Below, piece after piece: positions 1 to 9,277 of a stretch of DNA of 64,000 bases. Origin of the DNA: Providencia heimbachae ATCC 35613 (lineage in GTDB: Bacteria > Pseudomonadota > Gammaproteobacteria > Enterobacterales > Enterobacteriaceae); assembly GCF_001655055.1 (NCBI RefSeq), contig NZ_LXEW01000011.1:1-64000 (forward strand), written 5' to 3'. The notes below the pieces were generated by a model. It had not been told where the DNA came from and made no database searches. It was given only the letters and a program-made list of their open reading frames with translations. How positions within the stretch are numbered: the first letter of the stretch is position 1; each line of letters starts with the position of its first letter. Both the position numbers and the translations under genes were made by a program.

Positions 1-158
1 CGGTTAATTTACTCTCATAACTATTTTGAATAAATAAAATTTTATTGAAATGTAACATTAGGCATTAGTTAACATGATATAATTGAATATAACATTAATT
101 GCAGATATTAATTATTATTAAGAACTTAAGCGAATAAATAATTACTTAATAGTATATA

Positions 159-398
159 TTAAAAAAGTTGTTGCTGCGTTGTCACTTCCTCTTCTTGAGG
201 TTGCTTTTTGCTTATCGCTCTTAAGTAACGTTGGTGACATAGGCGTATAATATTACGTTTTTCTGCATCTGAAAATTTCAACCAACTAAAACGTTCATCA
301 CGAGTCCGGTAGCAACCTCGACAGTATCCCTGATCATTTGTTTGACAAATGCCACGGCAAGGACTTGGAATTTCAAAAAACTCAAGCTGTTCCGCCAT
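159..398 (-). CDS. DUF1289 family protein (YdhL-like)
   Basis: A 79-residue soluble protein with the DUF1289 signature: a Cys cluster starting SPCRGIC near residue 12, then CRGCYRT, followed by a Trp-containing motif (RFSWLKFSD). The four Cys suggest a small metal-binding fold, but no function is established for the family. The start is supported by GAGGGG eight bases upstream. In E. coli the homologue ydhL lies near nemRA-gloA; here nemR and nemA are absent and gloA follows divergently. The C-terminal ~20 residues are polar, Gln-rich and probably disordered. Confidence 0.85.
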   Translation of the reverse strand: MAEQLEFFEIPSPCRGICQTNDQGYCRGCYRTRDERFSWLKFSDAEKRNIIRLCHQRYLRAISKKQPQEEEVTTQQQLF

Positions 399-566
399 TC
401 GAATCCCCTCAATTTGAATCTTAATTCTATGATATACTCTATAAAAATGAATATATACATCGTTTGATTAAAAAGTAAACTGCTATCATTGTGTTTAAGG
501 CGATAGCCGCGTTATATTAATAGATAAATCGATTCAGGCTTACCAAGTAAATTTAAGGGGTTTTTT

Positions 567-974
567 ATGCGTTTACTTCATACCATGCTACGTGTAACGG
601 ATATGCAACGCTCAATTGATTTTTATACTAAAGTTTTAGGTATGCGTCTTTTGAGAACAAGCGAAAACACAGAATATAAATATTCTTTAGCTTTTGTTGG
701 CTATAGTGATGAAAGTGAAGGCGCTGTTATCGAACTCACTTATAATTGGGGTGTTGACAGCTATGATATGGGTAATGCCTATGGTCACATCGCTTTAGGT
801 GTTGATGATGTCGCTAAAACATGTGATGCCATTCGCCAAGCAGGGGGAAATGTCACCCGTGAAGCTGGCCCTGTAAAAGGTGGCACTACCGTGATTGCAT
901 TTGTTGAAGATCCCGATGGCTATAAAATTGAGCTCATCGAAAACAAAAGTGCAAGTAAAGGGTTAGGTGATTAA
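567..974 (+). CDS. gloA: Lactoylglutathione lyase (glyoxalase I)
   Basis: Glyoxalase I converts the methylglyoxal-glutathione hemithioacetal to S-lactoylglutathione in the cytoplasm. The 135 residues match E. coli GloA in length. They carry the vicinal-oxygen-chelate fold with metal ligands in the expected places: His5 in RLLHTMLRV, a Glu in [11 protein letters not shown], His in AYGHIALGV and Glu in GYKIELIE. Enterobacterial GloA uses nickel. TAAGGGG precedes the ATG. The gene is followed by rnt, as in E. coli, with about 125 bp between them, so the two may be transcribed together. Confidence 0.96.
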   Translation: MRLLHTMLRVTDMQRSIDFYTKVLGMRLLRTSENTEYKYSLAFVGYSDESEGAVIELTYNWGVDSYDMGNAYGHIALGVDDVAKTCDAIRQAGGNVTREAGPVKGGTTVIAFVEDPDGYKIELIENKSASKGLGD

Positions 975-1100
975 TCGACCTTCTATTTTTAAATTTAGGT
1001 GGCTTACTTGGTCACCTAAATTTTATTCTGAGTTTACCTACAAAATTTTACTGGCTTTGGCATAATAATGCCCAACCAGAAACCCTAAAATGAAAAAATA

Positions 1101-1745
1101 ATGTCTGAAAAAAATAATATTAATGCCCTAGTTAACCGTTTCAGGGGGTATTACCCTGTTGTTATTGATGTAGAAACAGGGGGTTTTAACGCAAAAACTG
1201 ATGGGTTGTTAGAAATAGCAGCAATTACATTGAAGATGGATAAAGACGGCTGGCTGTCTATTGATGAAACTCTGCACTTCCATGTTGAGCCGTTTGAAGG
1301 CGCTAATCTAGAGCCTTCTGCTCTTGCATTTACGGGAATTGACCCAAAAAATCCACTGCGTGGTGCAGTCAGCGAATATGACGCTCTTCATGCTATTTTT
1401 AAAGTGGTTCGTAAAGGTATGAAGAATACCGATTGTAACCGTGCAATTATCGTGGCACACAATGCTAATTTCGACCACAATTTTGTGATGAATGCTGCGG
1501 AACGAGCAGGTTTAAAACGTAATCCTTTTCATCCTTTTGCGACTTTTGATACCGCTGCGCTGAGTGGCTTAGTATTTGGTCAGACCATCCTGGCAAAAGC
1601 ATGTGTGACCGCAGGTATTCCCTTCGATGGTAAGCAAGCTCATGGCGCATTATATGATACGAATCGCACTGCATTATTATTTTGTGAAATAGTCAATAAA
1701 TGGAAAAAGCTAGGTGGCTGGCCACTCGCTGAAGGTGCTGAATAA
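1101..1745 (+). CDS. rnt: Ribonuclease T
   Basis: RNase T is a dimeric DEDD-family 3'-5' exoribonuclease that trims tRNA 3' ends (CCA turnover) and matures 5S and 23S rRNA. At 214 residues it has the E. coli length. The DEDD residues are visible: VVIDVETGG near residue 21 (Asp, Glu), NANFDHNF near 122 (Asp) and [11 protein letters not shown] near 180 (His, Asp). Basic residues near the N terminus (NRFRGYYPV) belong to the substrate-binding patch. It lies in the conserved gloA-rnt-grxD neighbourhood, though lhr, which follows rnt in E. coli, is missing. Confidence 0.96.
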   Translation: MSEKNNINALVNRFRGYYPVVIDVETGGFNAKTDGLLEIAAITLKMDKDGWLSIDETLHFHVEPFEGANLEPSALAFTGIDPKNPLRGAVSEYDALHAIFKVVRKGMKNTDCNRAIIVAHNANFDHNFVMNAAERAGLKRNPFHPFATFDTAALSGLVFGQTILAKACVTAGIPFDGKQAHGALYDTNRTALLFCEIVNKWKKLGGWPLAEGAE

Positions 1746-1833
1746 TTACGTAAAAACCGTATTAGCCTTTTATGACTGATACGGTTTCAACGAGTGTGAT
1801 TTGTCGAAATAAATTACTTCAACTAAAGTTTAA

Positions 1834-2181
1834 TTATTCGGCAGCGACATCATCTTCAGAACGATATTTATCCGCTGTTTCTTTAATTAAGGTTTGTAGC
1901 TCACCGCGTTGAGCCATTTCCATAATGATATCGCAGCCACCGACCAATTCGCCATCAACCCATAACTGAGGAAAAGTTGGCCAATTTGCATATTTTGGCA
2001 ATTCTGCACGGATATCCGGATTTTGCAGAATATCAACGTAAGCAAAGCGCTCACCACAAGACGATAATGCTTGTACCGCTTGAGCAGAAAAACCACAGCT
2101 CGGAAGTTTAGGAGAGCCTTTCATATATAATAGGATTGGATTTTCTTTAACTTGGCGCTCAATTCTTTCAATAGTTGTCAT
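1834..2181 (-). CDS. grxD: Monothiol glutaredoxin 4 (CGFS type)
   Basis: Grx4 binds a glutathione-ligated [2Fe-2S] cluster, usually with BolA-type partners, and takes part in iron-sulfur cluster trafficking. The CGFS active site is seen in LPSCGFSAQ, together with the glutathione-binding WPTFPQLWV and GGCDI elements. The ATG at 2181 is preferred because GGAAG lies just upstream and it gives 115 residues, the E. coli length. An in-frame codon 16 residues earlier (2229) is less likely. Together with sufABCDSE and sodB it adds to the iron-sulfur/oxidative-stress theme. Confidence 0.95.
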   Translation of the reverse strand: MTTIERIERQVKENPILLYMKGSPKLPSCGFSAQAVQALSSCGERFAYVDILQNPDIRAELPKYANWPTFPQLWVDGELVGGCDIIMEMAQRGELQTLIKETADKYRSEDDVAAE

Positions 2182-2319
2182 TTTTACTTCCTTAACATTA
2201 ACATGATTAGCATATTTCTTATATATCAATAAGATTGATATAGTTTAGCCCAAAAATACACTACGCAATACACCATTTCACTCTAAATACATCAACAAGT
2301 TAGACCATACTCTCGAATG

Positions 2320-2342
2320 AAAAAAGAGGGGATAAACCCCTC
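2320..2342 (-). terminator. Intrinsic terminator, minus strand
   Basis: On the minus strand a 6-bp GC stem (GAGGGG/CCCCTC) with a TTTAT loop is followed directly by six T. It ends leftward transcription. The only leftward gene upstream stops at 2715, about 370 bp away, so it terminates either a long 3' UTR or an independent small RNA. Confidence 0.7.
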
Positions 2343-2345
2343 CTC

Positions 2346-2714
2346 TGATTTGCTACTATTGTGACTAATTTATGATTCAAGTCAAATAAATCTGTGCCTT
2401 TTCCCTTAGCCCAAATTCAATGCAGTTTTATCACAACAATTAAGTCGTATAATTAAATTAGTACAAATATGCGTTAAACTTTGGCCTACATTTTTATGTT
2501 GCGCGATACAGTGATGCTATCACTCGTTTTCGTTGTTAAAAATATCCTCAACTAAATTTTTAATCGTCTAAAATAAATTGGCTTGATTTGATATATGACG
2601 ATGGTTAAAAAACTTGTGACAGGGCAATATCCATTTATGACGATATTTTTCGGCTTTGGGTTATTGGTAATATAGCCGAGTCGATAAAATCAACTCTTTC
2701 ATTCAAGCTGCGTG
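2346..2714. other. Non-coding interval upstream of a leftward terminator
   Basis: No ORF with a credible ribosome site was found here. The stretch is AT-rich and lies between the orphan gene ending at 2715 and the leftward terminator at 2320-2342. It could be a 3' UTR or house a small RNA. No recognised RNA family was identified by eye. Confidence 0.3.
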
Positions 2715-2978
2715 TTATAAGAATTTTTTCAATGAAAGGTAATATTTATCTGATACTTTGACGAGTTTACTGCCGGGTTTCACTTCAGAATCCACGACTT
2801 TAAGTATCCCCCTATCGATCAATCTTTTAGATGCGCGCTTATAAATTCTTATTTTTCTTTTTTTATATTTTGTATGAAGAAAATAAATTAATAATGCTCT
2901 CTCTTGTGTGTCTAAATCGTTTATCTCCCGCTTTACTGTTAAATGTTTAAATATCAAATTTCTAAAGAATGAATTCAT
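2715..2978 (-). CDS. Small basic protein of unknown function
   Basis: An 87-residue, Lys/Arg-rich protein I do not recognise. It looks like a small helical, possibly winged-helix protein: a helix around LDTQERALLIYFL, a very basic stretch (KYKKRKIRIYKRASKRL) and a turn followed by a hydrophobic strand (RGILKVV). That layout resembles phage or accessory regulators, but this is inference. AAGGAG lies upstream; the ATG at 2978 has better spacing than the adjacent GTG at 2981. The gene stands alone between grxD and sodB, where E. coli carries ydhO, and its base composition is more AT-rich than its neighbours, so it may be acquired. Confidence 0.6.
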   Translation of the reverse strand: MNSFFRNLIFKHLTVKREINDLDTQERALLIYFLHTKYKKRKIRIYKRASKRLIDRGILKVVDSEVKPGSKLVKVSDKYYLSLKKFL

Positions 2979-3253
2979 CACTTCTCCTTCTGTATATCCA
3001 TTAATCCTTTACTAATTTAACATAAAATGGCTGTCTCATGTTGTTGAATATCAATTTGATTTATAAGTTGCCCATTAGCAAAACATTAACACTTACCTTT
3101 TATAAGGTTTATCATGCTATCATTAACATATTAAATATCTGAGGGTTCAATGTAATAGAGATATTGATAACCATCAGAAAATTAGCTCTATTTTTCGCTC
3201 ATTTACGAGCAAACACCCAAGTATGTTGATACAAAGCAACCAAGGAGTAAGCA

Positions 3254-3832
3254 ATGTCATTCGAACTACCCGCTCTACCGTATGCTAAAGATGCTTTAGA
3301 ACCTTATATTTCCGCTGAAACCCTGGAATACCACTACGGTAAACACCACAATACTTATGTTGTTAACCTTAATAATCTCGTCAAGGGAACTCACTTCGAA
3401 GGTAAGTCCTTAGAAGAAATTATTAAGACCTCTGATGCAGGTGTATTCAATAACGCCGCGCAAGTATGGAACCACACATTCTATTGGAATTGTCTCGCAC
3501 CAAATGCAGGCGGTGAACCAACAGGTAAAATTGCTGATGCCATTAACAAAGCCTTTGGGTCGTTTGCACAATTCAAAGAGCAATTTACCGATGCAGCAAT
3601 CAAAAATTTTGGTGCTGGCTGGACTTGGCTGGTTAAAAAAGCAGATGGTAGCCTAGCTATCGTGAATACTTCAAATGCAGCAACACCGATTTCTGGTGAT
3701 GACAAGCCGGTGTTGACCGTTGATATTTGGGAACACGCTTATTACATTGACTACCGTAATGCGCGTCCTAAATATTTAGAAAACTTCTGGGCATTAGTTA
3801 ACTGGAAGTTTGTTGAAGAAAATCTAGCCTAA
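3254..3832 (+). CDS. sodB: Iron superoxide dismutase
   Basis: FeSOD dismutes superoxide in the cytoplasm. The 192 residues contain the iron ligands His27 (EYHYGKHH), His in QVWNHTFYW near 74, and Asp and His in VDIWEHAYY near 157-161. The Gln of NNAAQVWNH near 70 is the residue typical of Fe rather than Mn enzymes. AAGGAG precedes the ATG. In E. coli sodB is silenced by the Fur-regulated sRNA RyhB when iron is low; RyhB itself is not in this window. A terminator follows at 3866-3890. Confidence 0.97.
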   Translation: MSFELPALPYAKDALEPYISAETLEYHYGKHHNTYVVNLNNLVKGTHFEGKSLEEIIKTSDAGVFNNAAQVWNHTFYWNCLAPNAGGEPTGKIADAINKAFGSFAQFKEQFTDAAIKNFGAGWTWLVKKADGSLAIVNTSNAATPISGDDKPVLTVDIWEHAYYIDYRNARPKYLENFWALVNWKFVEENLA

Positions 3833-3865
3833 ATTAGGCAAGAACGCATAGCGTTCTATACAATT

Positions 3866-3890
3866 AAGGGCGAGTTAATAACTCGCCCTT
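3866..3890. terminator. Bidirectional terminator between sodB and ynhF
   Basis: A near-perfect inverted repeat (AAGGGCGAGTT and its complement) lies between the convergent sodB and ynhF genes. It has A-rich DNA on one side and T-rich DNA on the other, so it can serve both strands. Confidence 0.75.
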
Positions 3891-3923
3891 AATATTTTCA
3901 CCCAAAAGTGGATGAGAATAAAA

Positions 3924-4007
3924 TTAGAAAATATGTACTACAAAAACAATAATTACCGCTAATGAACCGAATGCCGCTAATAATCCAAATTTAAGATCTG
4001 TATCCAT
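3924..4007 (-). CDS. ynhF: Small membrane protein YnhF
   Basis: This 27-codon gene encodes a polar start (MDTDLKFG) followed by one transmembrane helix (LLAAFGSLAVIIVFVV). E. coli YnhF, a 29-residue inner-membrane peptide beginning MSTDLKF, lies in the same place between the sodB side and purR. Both the N-terminal motif and the position agree. An AGAGGG element precedes the ATG. The biological role is unknown. The gene converges on sodB across a shared terminator. Confidence 0.85.
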   Translation of the reverse strand: MDTDLKFGLLAAFGSLAVIIVFVVHIF

Positions 4008-4276
4008 GTATCCCTCTCATTTAAAGCATTTAAGTACGCAAGTAACCATAAAAACCACAAGGTTAATTCAGTATACACGTCAAAAATTGTAAAACCAGTC
4101 TCTATATCACATGTTATAACACCAATTATTTCTTTCGTTTTTGCGCTAGATCAGACAAAATCGATAACAAATCGCTAAATTATTGCCAGCAAAGGATCTA
4201 TGCATCAATATGCAGGTAATTTTTTAACAAGAATTCTTAACGAGACCTAATATTTGGTCAGGAGTTTTTTTCCCCC

Positions 4277-5302
4277 ATGGCAACGATTAAAGATGTGGCT
4301 AAGCGCGCTGGCGTCTCCACCACAACCGTATCCCATGTTATTAATAAAACACGCTTTGTAGCTGATGATACAAAAGCGGCCGTTTGGGCTGCCATAAAAG
4401 AGCTCAATTATTCACCAAGCGCAGTTGCCCGTAGCTTAAAAGTTAATCACACGAAATCTATCGGTTTATTGGCAACGTCTAGTGAAGCGCCCTATTTTGC
4501 TGAAGTTATCGAATCGGTTGAGAATAGCTGTTATGAAAAAGGTTATACCTTAATCCTATGTAACTCTCATAATAATTTAGGCAAACAAAAAGCCTATTTA
4601 CAGATGCTTGCTCAAAAACGTGTTGATGGGCTATTAGTCATGTGTTCGGAATATCCAGATACACTCATCAGTATGCTGGAGGATTATCGCAATATCCCAA
4701 TGATGGTGATGGACTGGGGAACTTCTCGAGGCGATTTTACTGATAGTATTATCGATAACTCTTTCCATGGCGGCTATCTTGCCGGTCGTTATTTAATCGA
4801 CAGAGGTCATCGTGATATTGGCGTGATCCCCGGTTCACTCGAAAGAAATACGGGTATAGGACGCTTAACGGGCTTCCAAAAAGCGATGGAAGAAGCCAAA
4901 ATTACCCTTAAAGATGAATGGATTGTTCAGGGGGATTTTGAACCAGAATCTGGTTATAAGGCAATGATGCAAATTCTTAGCCACAAACAGCGCCCAACCG
5001 CCGTTTTTTGCGGTGGTGATATTATGGCAATGGGCGCAATTTGTGCTGCGGATGAGATGGGTTTACGCGTTCCACAAGATATTTCAATTATTGGTTACGA
5101 CAATGTTCGCAATGCACGCTATTTTACGCCAGCATTGACCACCATTCACCAACCGAAAGAGCGTTTAGGGCAAATGGCCTTCACCATGCTGCTCGATCGT
5201 ATTGTCAACAAGCGCGAAGATGCTCAAACAATTGAAGTTCACCCTCGCTTAGTTGAGCGACGTTCCGTAGCAGATGGCCCCTATATCGACTATCGCCGTT
5301 AA
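4277..5302 (+). CDS. purR: Purine repressor PurR (LacI family)
   Basis: PurR represses purine and pyrimidine nucleotide synthesis genes when bound to hypoxanthine or guanine. The 341-residue protein equals E. coli PurR in length. It has an N-terminal LacI helix-turn-helix ([20 protein letters not shown]), a hinge helix ([13 protein letters not shown]) and a periplasmic-binding-protein-like corepressor domain. An A/T-rich leader precedes the ATG. I could not pick out a clear PUR box in front of the gene. The next gene, punR, is convergent and starts one base beyond its stop. Confidence 0.96.
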   Translation: MATIKDVAKRAGVSTTTVSHVINKTRFVADDTKAAVWAAIKELNYSPSAVARSLKVNHTKSIGLLATSSEAPYFAEVIESVENSCYEKGYTLILCNSHNNLGKQKAYLQMLAQKRVDGLLVMCSEYPDTLISMLEDYRNIPMMVMDWGTSRGDFTDSIIDNSFHGGYLAGRYLIDRGHRDIGVIPGSLERNTGIGRLTGFQKAMEEAKITLKDEWIVQGDFEPESGYKAMMQILSHKQRPTAVFCGGDIMAMGAICAADEMGLRVPQDISIIGYDNVRNARYFTPALTTIHQPKERLGQMAFTMLLDRIVNKREDAQTIEVHPRLVERRSVADGPYIDYRR

Positions 5303-5303
5303 A

Positions 5304-6209
5304 TTAAGGGGCTAACCACTCTGCGTTGAGCGTTTCACTATCACCTAAATAGTCGAGCAACCAACTCAACGCTGGAGAGGTGTTTTTTTCTACCCATGTT
5401 AAGCAGCATGGGCTCGGTGGAAACGGTTGTGCCAAAGCTAACTCGACTAATTTGTTCTCTGCACACAAGGGAGCGGCCCGATGTTCAGGAACCATCCCCA
5501 CACATAGCCCGTTCACCAGACAGGCCACACCGTTTTCCCAATAGGGCACAACTAAACGCCGCTGGTTATCCAATGCCCATGTATCACGTTTTGGTAAATT
5601 TCGTGAAGTATCCTCAAGGCACAAGCTTGGATATTGCCGCATTTCATCATCAGTGAGATAATTTTTAATTTGCGCTAGCGGATGCTCAGGATCCGCCACA
5701 CACATCCAAGACATAAATCCCATATCCCGAAAGCTATAACGCTCACCAATAGGTGACGCACGAGTCGCCCCAATAGCGACATCGACTCGACCATCGGCCA
5801 ATGCATCCCAAACACCATTAAATACTTCAGGATGAATATAAAGCTCAATGTCAGGAAAGTGGCGATAAAAATCAAGAATAAGCTGTTCTGTTCGCTGAGG
5901 TTTGACAATACAATCCACCGCAATACTAAACTGGCCACGCCAGCCATTCGCCACTTGCTGACACTGATGGCGTGTATCTGTCATTTTTTTGATGACCGAA
6001 CGACTTTGCTTGATGAAAATGACACCCGCCTCCGTCAAAACCACATCGCGATGACGCCTTTCGAATAACGGTACAGCAAGCCATTCTTCAACTTGTTTAA
6101 CGGTATAGCTAATGGCTGATGGTACGCGGTGCAGCTCTTCTGCCGCACCGCTAAAGCTTCCTGTTCGTGCGACGGCATCGATAACTTCAAGTGCATGGGC
6201 TGACCACAT
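5304..6209 (-). CDS. punR: LysR-type activator PunR
   Basis: PunR (formerly YdhB) is the LysR-family activator of the divergent purine transporter gene punC. The HTH lies at residues ~1-60 (GSFSGAAEELHRVPSAISYT), followed by an effector domain with the conserved ANGWRGQ and ALADGRVDVAIGATR segments. The ATG at 6209 is chosen because AAAGGAGAAA lies immediately upstream and the protein then begins MWSAHALEV, as E. coli PunR begins MWSEYSLEV. An in-frame start ten codons earlier is unlikely. The 123-bp gap to punC should hold the operator. Confidence 0.93.
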   Translation of the reverse strand: MWSAHALEVIDAVARTGSFSGAAEELHRVPSAISYTVKQVEEWLAVPLFERRHRDVVLTEAGVIFIKQSRSVIKKMTDTRHQCQQVANGWRGQFSIAVDCIVKPQRTEQLILDFYRHFPDIELYIHPEVFNGVWDALADGRVDVAIGATRASPIGERYSFRDMGFMSWMCVADPEHPLAQIKNYLTDDEMRQYPSLCLEDTSRNLPKRDTWALDNQRRLVVPYWENGVACLVNGLCVGMVPEHRAAPLCAENKLVELALAQPFPPSPCCLTWVEKNTSPALSWLLDYLGDSETLNAEWLAP

Positions 6210-6332
6210 AATTTCTCCTTTCAAATATTTTGATAGCACGATCCAAATATTACCGTTTCACAATGTAAAAAAATAGCCTATACAATAAGGGAACTGTTAA
6301 CATTTTTTTAAATTTAGAATAAGTAAATAATT

Positions 6333-7559
6333 ATGACGAATACTGCAACAAAAAACTCCCCGGGGTTTATGATTTACCTTGCTGGACTCAGCATGCTGGG
6401 GTTTTTGGCTATTGATATGTACTTACCTGCATTTGGTGCAATGCAAACTTCACTAAATACATCTGAGGGTGCGATCAGCGCCTCATTGAGTATATTCTTA
6501 GCCGGTTTCGCTTTCGCTCAGCTTTTATGGGGTCCTCTCTCTGACAAACTTGGGCGTAAACCAATACTGATTGTCGGCCTATCCCTTTTCATCGTCAGCT
6601 GTTTAGGCATGCTTTGGGTTACCGATGCAACTCAATTATTAATCTTACGTTTCTTGCAAGCTGTTGGTGTCTGCTCTGCTGCAGTACTTTGGCAAGCGTT
6701 AGTTATTGACCGCTATGATGCTGCCAGCACACAAAAAGTTTTTGCTTCTATTATGCCCCTTGTCGCGTTATCTCCTGCACTCGCCCCTTTACTTGGCGCA
6801 TGGGTACTTGAACATCAAACATGGGAATTTATTTTTGTTGTCCTAATGATTGTCGGGGTCCTATTATTAATGCCGACATTGCTCCTTAAAAAAATCACGC
6901 CTAAAGTAATAACCAATGAAACTCAACCTCAAGCTAAGGTTTCATTTCTGAATCTACTAAGCTCGCGAGTTTTTAGTGGTAACGTGTTGATTTATGCATC
7001 CTGTAGCGCCGGTTTTTTTGCATGGCTGACAGGTTCACCCTTTATCCTTCGCAACATGGGCTTTAACCCTGCAGATATTGGTTTAAGCTACATACCTCAA
7101 ACACTTGCATTTATCATTGGTGGCTATGGATGTCGCTTTATCTTAGCAAAAGTGCGCGCGGAAACACTATTCCCACTATTACTTGTTGGCTATGCCGTTA
7201 GTATGTCTATCTTATTTATCATGGCAATTTATACCACACCAACTTTAACGATGATCCTGATCCCATTCTGCTTTATGGCAGCCATGAATGGGGCTTCATA
7301 CCCAATTGCCGTTTCCAAAGCACTCAATACATTCCCAAGTGCAAGTGGTAAAGCCGCAGCATTACAAAATGCATTACAATTAGGCTTATGTTTCCTCGCC
7401 AGCTTACTGGTTTCAACACTGACTTTCGATCCATTGCTCGCAACGACGGGAGTGATGGCCGTTACCATTATTCCAATGATTATTGGTTATTTTATGCAAC
7501 GTTGCGCTGAGAATACTGAAAACACAGTTAAACCCTCAGAATACCAAACCGAGCAATAA
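6333..7559 (+). CDS. punC: Purine nucleoside MFS transporter PunC
   Basis: A 408-residue major facilitator of the Bcr/CflA drug-H+ antiporter type with about 12 membrane helices. Motif A is visible as GPLSDKLGRKPIL between helices 2 and 3, and the first helix ends AIDMYLPAF, typical of the Bcr/CflA group. E. coli PunC (YdhC) takes up adenosine/inosine-type purine nucleosides and is controlled by the divergent PunR; both genes keep that arrangement. Drug efflux cannot be excluded from sequence alone. Confidence 0.92.
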   Translation: MTNTATKNSPGFMIYLAGLSMLGFLAIDMYLPAFGAMQTSLNTSEGAISASLSIFLAGFAFAQLLWGPLSDKLGRKPILIVGLSLFIVSCLGMLWVTDATQLLILRFLQAVGVCSAAVLWQALVIDRYDAASTQKVFASIMPLVALSPALAPLLGAWVLEHQTWEFIFVVLMIVGVLLLMPTLLLKKITPKVITNETQPQAKVSFLNLLSSRVFSGNVLIYASCSAGFFAWLTGSPFILRNMGFNPADIGLSYIPQTLAFIIGGYGCRFILAKVRAETLFPLLLVGYAVSMSILFIMAIYTTPTLTMILIPFCFMAAMNGASYPIAVSKALNTFPSASGKAAALQNALQLGLCFLASLLVSTLTFDPLLATTGVMAVTIIPMIIGYFMQRCAENTENTVKPSEYQTEQ

Positions 7560-7583
7560 ATTAACGCAATTCACTTTTAACCT

Positions 7584-7617
7584 TAAGCCACTGCATCAAA
7601 TAATGACCAGTGGCTTA
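7584..7617 (+). terminator. Terminator after punC
   Basis: A perfect 10-bp stem (TAAGCCACTG/CAGTGGCTTA) with a 14-base loop lies 24 bp after the punC stop. The T-tract that follows (GTTTATCT) is short, so termination may be partial. Confidence 0.55.
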
Positions 7618-7963
7618 GTTTATCTAAAAAATTTCAAACTTGTTCCCACCTATTATTTATTACCGTTGATTTTCAATTAAACTTCGATCATTAGCATTAA
7701 GCGTAGAACAAATTTTTTATAGTTGTATTTACTTAGTCATTTTTATTGCTAATCTCTGACGTTCCTCACTTCCTCCATATTCCTTTTAATATTCCACATA
7801 TTAAAAGATACACCTATGATGCTTAAGTGATGATTCGAAAGCTTATTCGGTAAACAAGCTACTGTTTTACTTTTTCATCTATAACAAGCCATATTTTCTT
7901 TAGTTAATTTCTTTGTCAAAAAGAGCTATTATATGAACACTTAATAATGAGTGTATAAGAACT
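7618..7963. other. Non-coding interval before the AraC gene
   Basis: About 346 bp of AT-rich DNA with no credible ORF, tRNA or hairpin. It presumably contains the promoter of the AraC-type gene at 7964, but I see no convincing -35/-10 pair or operator. Confidence 0.3.
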
Positions 7964-8719
7964 ATGCTGAAACAGTATTACCCACCTGAAGAATTAAGCG
8001 CTTTTATTAGCTCAATTCTTATCATCAAGAAATTTGCCGACCCAATTAAAATTTTTCCTGGTACTGGTGCGGAAATCTGGATCTCATCAAAAGACATTAT
8101 CATGTCTACGAGTACTCAAACGATAACGAATCAATTTCAGCTGGTCATTCCAAGAATACACACATTTACTGTTACACCAAATAATGAAAAAGTAATGGTG
8201 CTACGTGTCAGACATGATGCTTTACGCTTTTTACTACCACAACGTACGTTAAACTATACGGATATTCCGACAGCATTAAGCCATATTTGGAATAATAATT
8301 GGTTTGAGGCACTGGTAAACTCTTCATTTAAAGAGCTACGTGACTGCTATGTAACCACGAAAGCAAGCAAAAAACCGCATATCATTGATAGTATTCTCGA
8401 TATCCTATATCGCAATCCCACCAAAAAAATCTCCGATATTGCCGATGAAACGGGTTACAGCGCCCGTTTTATTCAAAAGGAATTTTTAAAAGAATATGGA
8501 ATTACGCCAAAACGTTACCAGATCAATTGTCGCTTAGAGCATGTTTTAAAAACAATGGTAAAAGAACAAGATACTTATCGTTGGTTTGAAACGGGTTATT
8601 ATGATCAATCCCACTTTTATCGTGATTTTAAAAGATACTTCACAATGACACCGTCGGCGTTTTTAAAATCAAACTATTCGTTTTTTTACAATACAAAAAC
8701 CAAGTACCCATTAAGATAG
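7964..8719 (+). CDS. AraC-family transcriptional regulator
   Basis: A 251-residue regulator. The N-terminal ~150 residues are of the kind that precede AraC HTHs (YYPPEELSAFISSI...FPGTGAEIWIS), probably ligand-sensing. The C-terminal ~100 residues hold two HTH motifs: KKISDIADETGYSARFIQKE and a second with YDQSHFYRDFKRYFTMTP, the usual AraC signature. I do not recognise an orthologue with known targets. Only 24 bp separate it from the monooxygenase gene downstream, so the two probably form an operon in which the regulator controls its own partner. Confidence 0.85.
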   Translation: MLKQYYPPEELSAFISSILIIKKFADPIKIFPGTGAEIWISSKDIIMSTSTQTITNQFQLVIPRIHTFTVTPNNEKVMVLRVRHDALRFLLPQRTLNYTDIPTALSHIWNNNWFEALVNSSFKELRDCYVTTKASKKPHIIDSILDILYRNPTKKISDIADETGYSARFIQKEFLKEYGITPKRYQINCRLEHVLKTMVKEQDTYRWFETGYYDQSHFYRDFKRYFTMTPSAFLKSNYSFFYNTKTKYPLR

Positions 8720-8743
8720 TTCTTAATACATAAGGAGAACGGA

Positions 8744-9019
8744 ATGAGTATTGTTGTGTATGCCCAAATTACAACTGAAAAAACGGACGGGTATTTAACG
8801 AAAAAAATCATTCGCGATTTAGCTAAGCTTAGCCGACGCGAGAAAGGATGCATCAGGTATGACCTTATGGCGAGAGAAAATGGCTACATTGTTTTTGAAG
8901 AGTGGGAAAGTACAAACGCGCTAGAAATGCACAAGAATACAGAGCACTTCAAACGACTTGTTGAAGCCATTGCGTTAGATAATGCGAGTTTTTCGGTCAA
9001 TTTTAGTGAAAAGGTGTAG
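8744..9019 (+). CDS. Antibiotic biosynthesis monooxygenase-like protein (YgiN-type)
   Basis: A 91-residue protein of the ABM dimeric alpha-beta barrel family. Diagnostic pieces are SRREKGCIRYDLM, YIVFEEWES and ALEMHKNTEHFKRL, the last matching the 'H..S.HF' motif of YgiN-like quinol monooxygenases. Members act without cofactors on quinols or other aromatic compounds, or serve as dimeric sensors. AAGGAGAACGG gives a strong ribosome site. It is downstream of, and probably co-transcribed with, the AraC-type regulator. The substrate cannot be told from sequence. Confidence 0.8.
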   Translation: MSIVVYAQITTEKTDGYLTKKIIRDLAKLSRREKGCIRYDLMARENGYIVFEEWESTNALEMHKNTEHFKRLVEAIALDNASFSVNFSEKV

Positions 9020-9196
9020 CTAGGTACTGTTATTTTTTGCTGCTTATTTTTTATATACAAAATTTATCAACGATTTTCGTTATTAAGCTTTGTCGTGATC
9101 CATGTCTCCAACTAAAAGAGTAATCAAAGGATGTGTCCTTCCTCTTTAGTGTATAAAAAATCACTCGCCTTGATTTTCACTAACAAGCCAATATAA

Positions 9197-9238
9197 AATC
9201 AGGCTATTGCTAAATGATAAACATGCCATAGCCTGATT
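9197..9238 (-). terminator. Terminator after ribE
   Basis: Eleven-base perfect arms (AATCAGGCTAT/ATAGCCTGATT) with a 20-base loop lie 40 bp beyond the ribE stop on the minus strand. A-rich DNA on the low-coordinate side supplies a weak T-tract for leftward transcription. Confidence 0.55.
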
Positions 9239-9277
9239 AATTTTAAAAATAGCGTTACATCAAAATAACTGTCGCCA

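Noticed and set aside
4008..4276. PUR box (purR autoregulation site)
   Set aside because: No sequence resembling ACGCAAACGTTTGCGT was found.
7483..7680. 65-residue ORF at the end of punC
   Set aside because: Overlaps punC in another frame and runs into AT-rich DNA without a ribosome site or domain.
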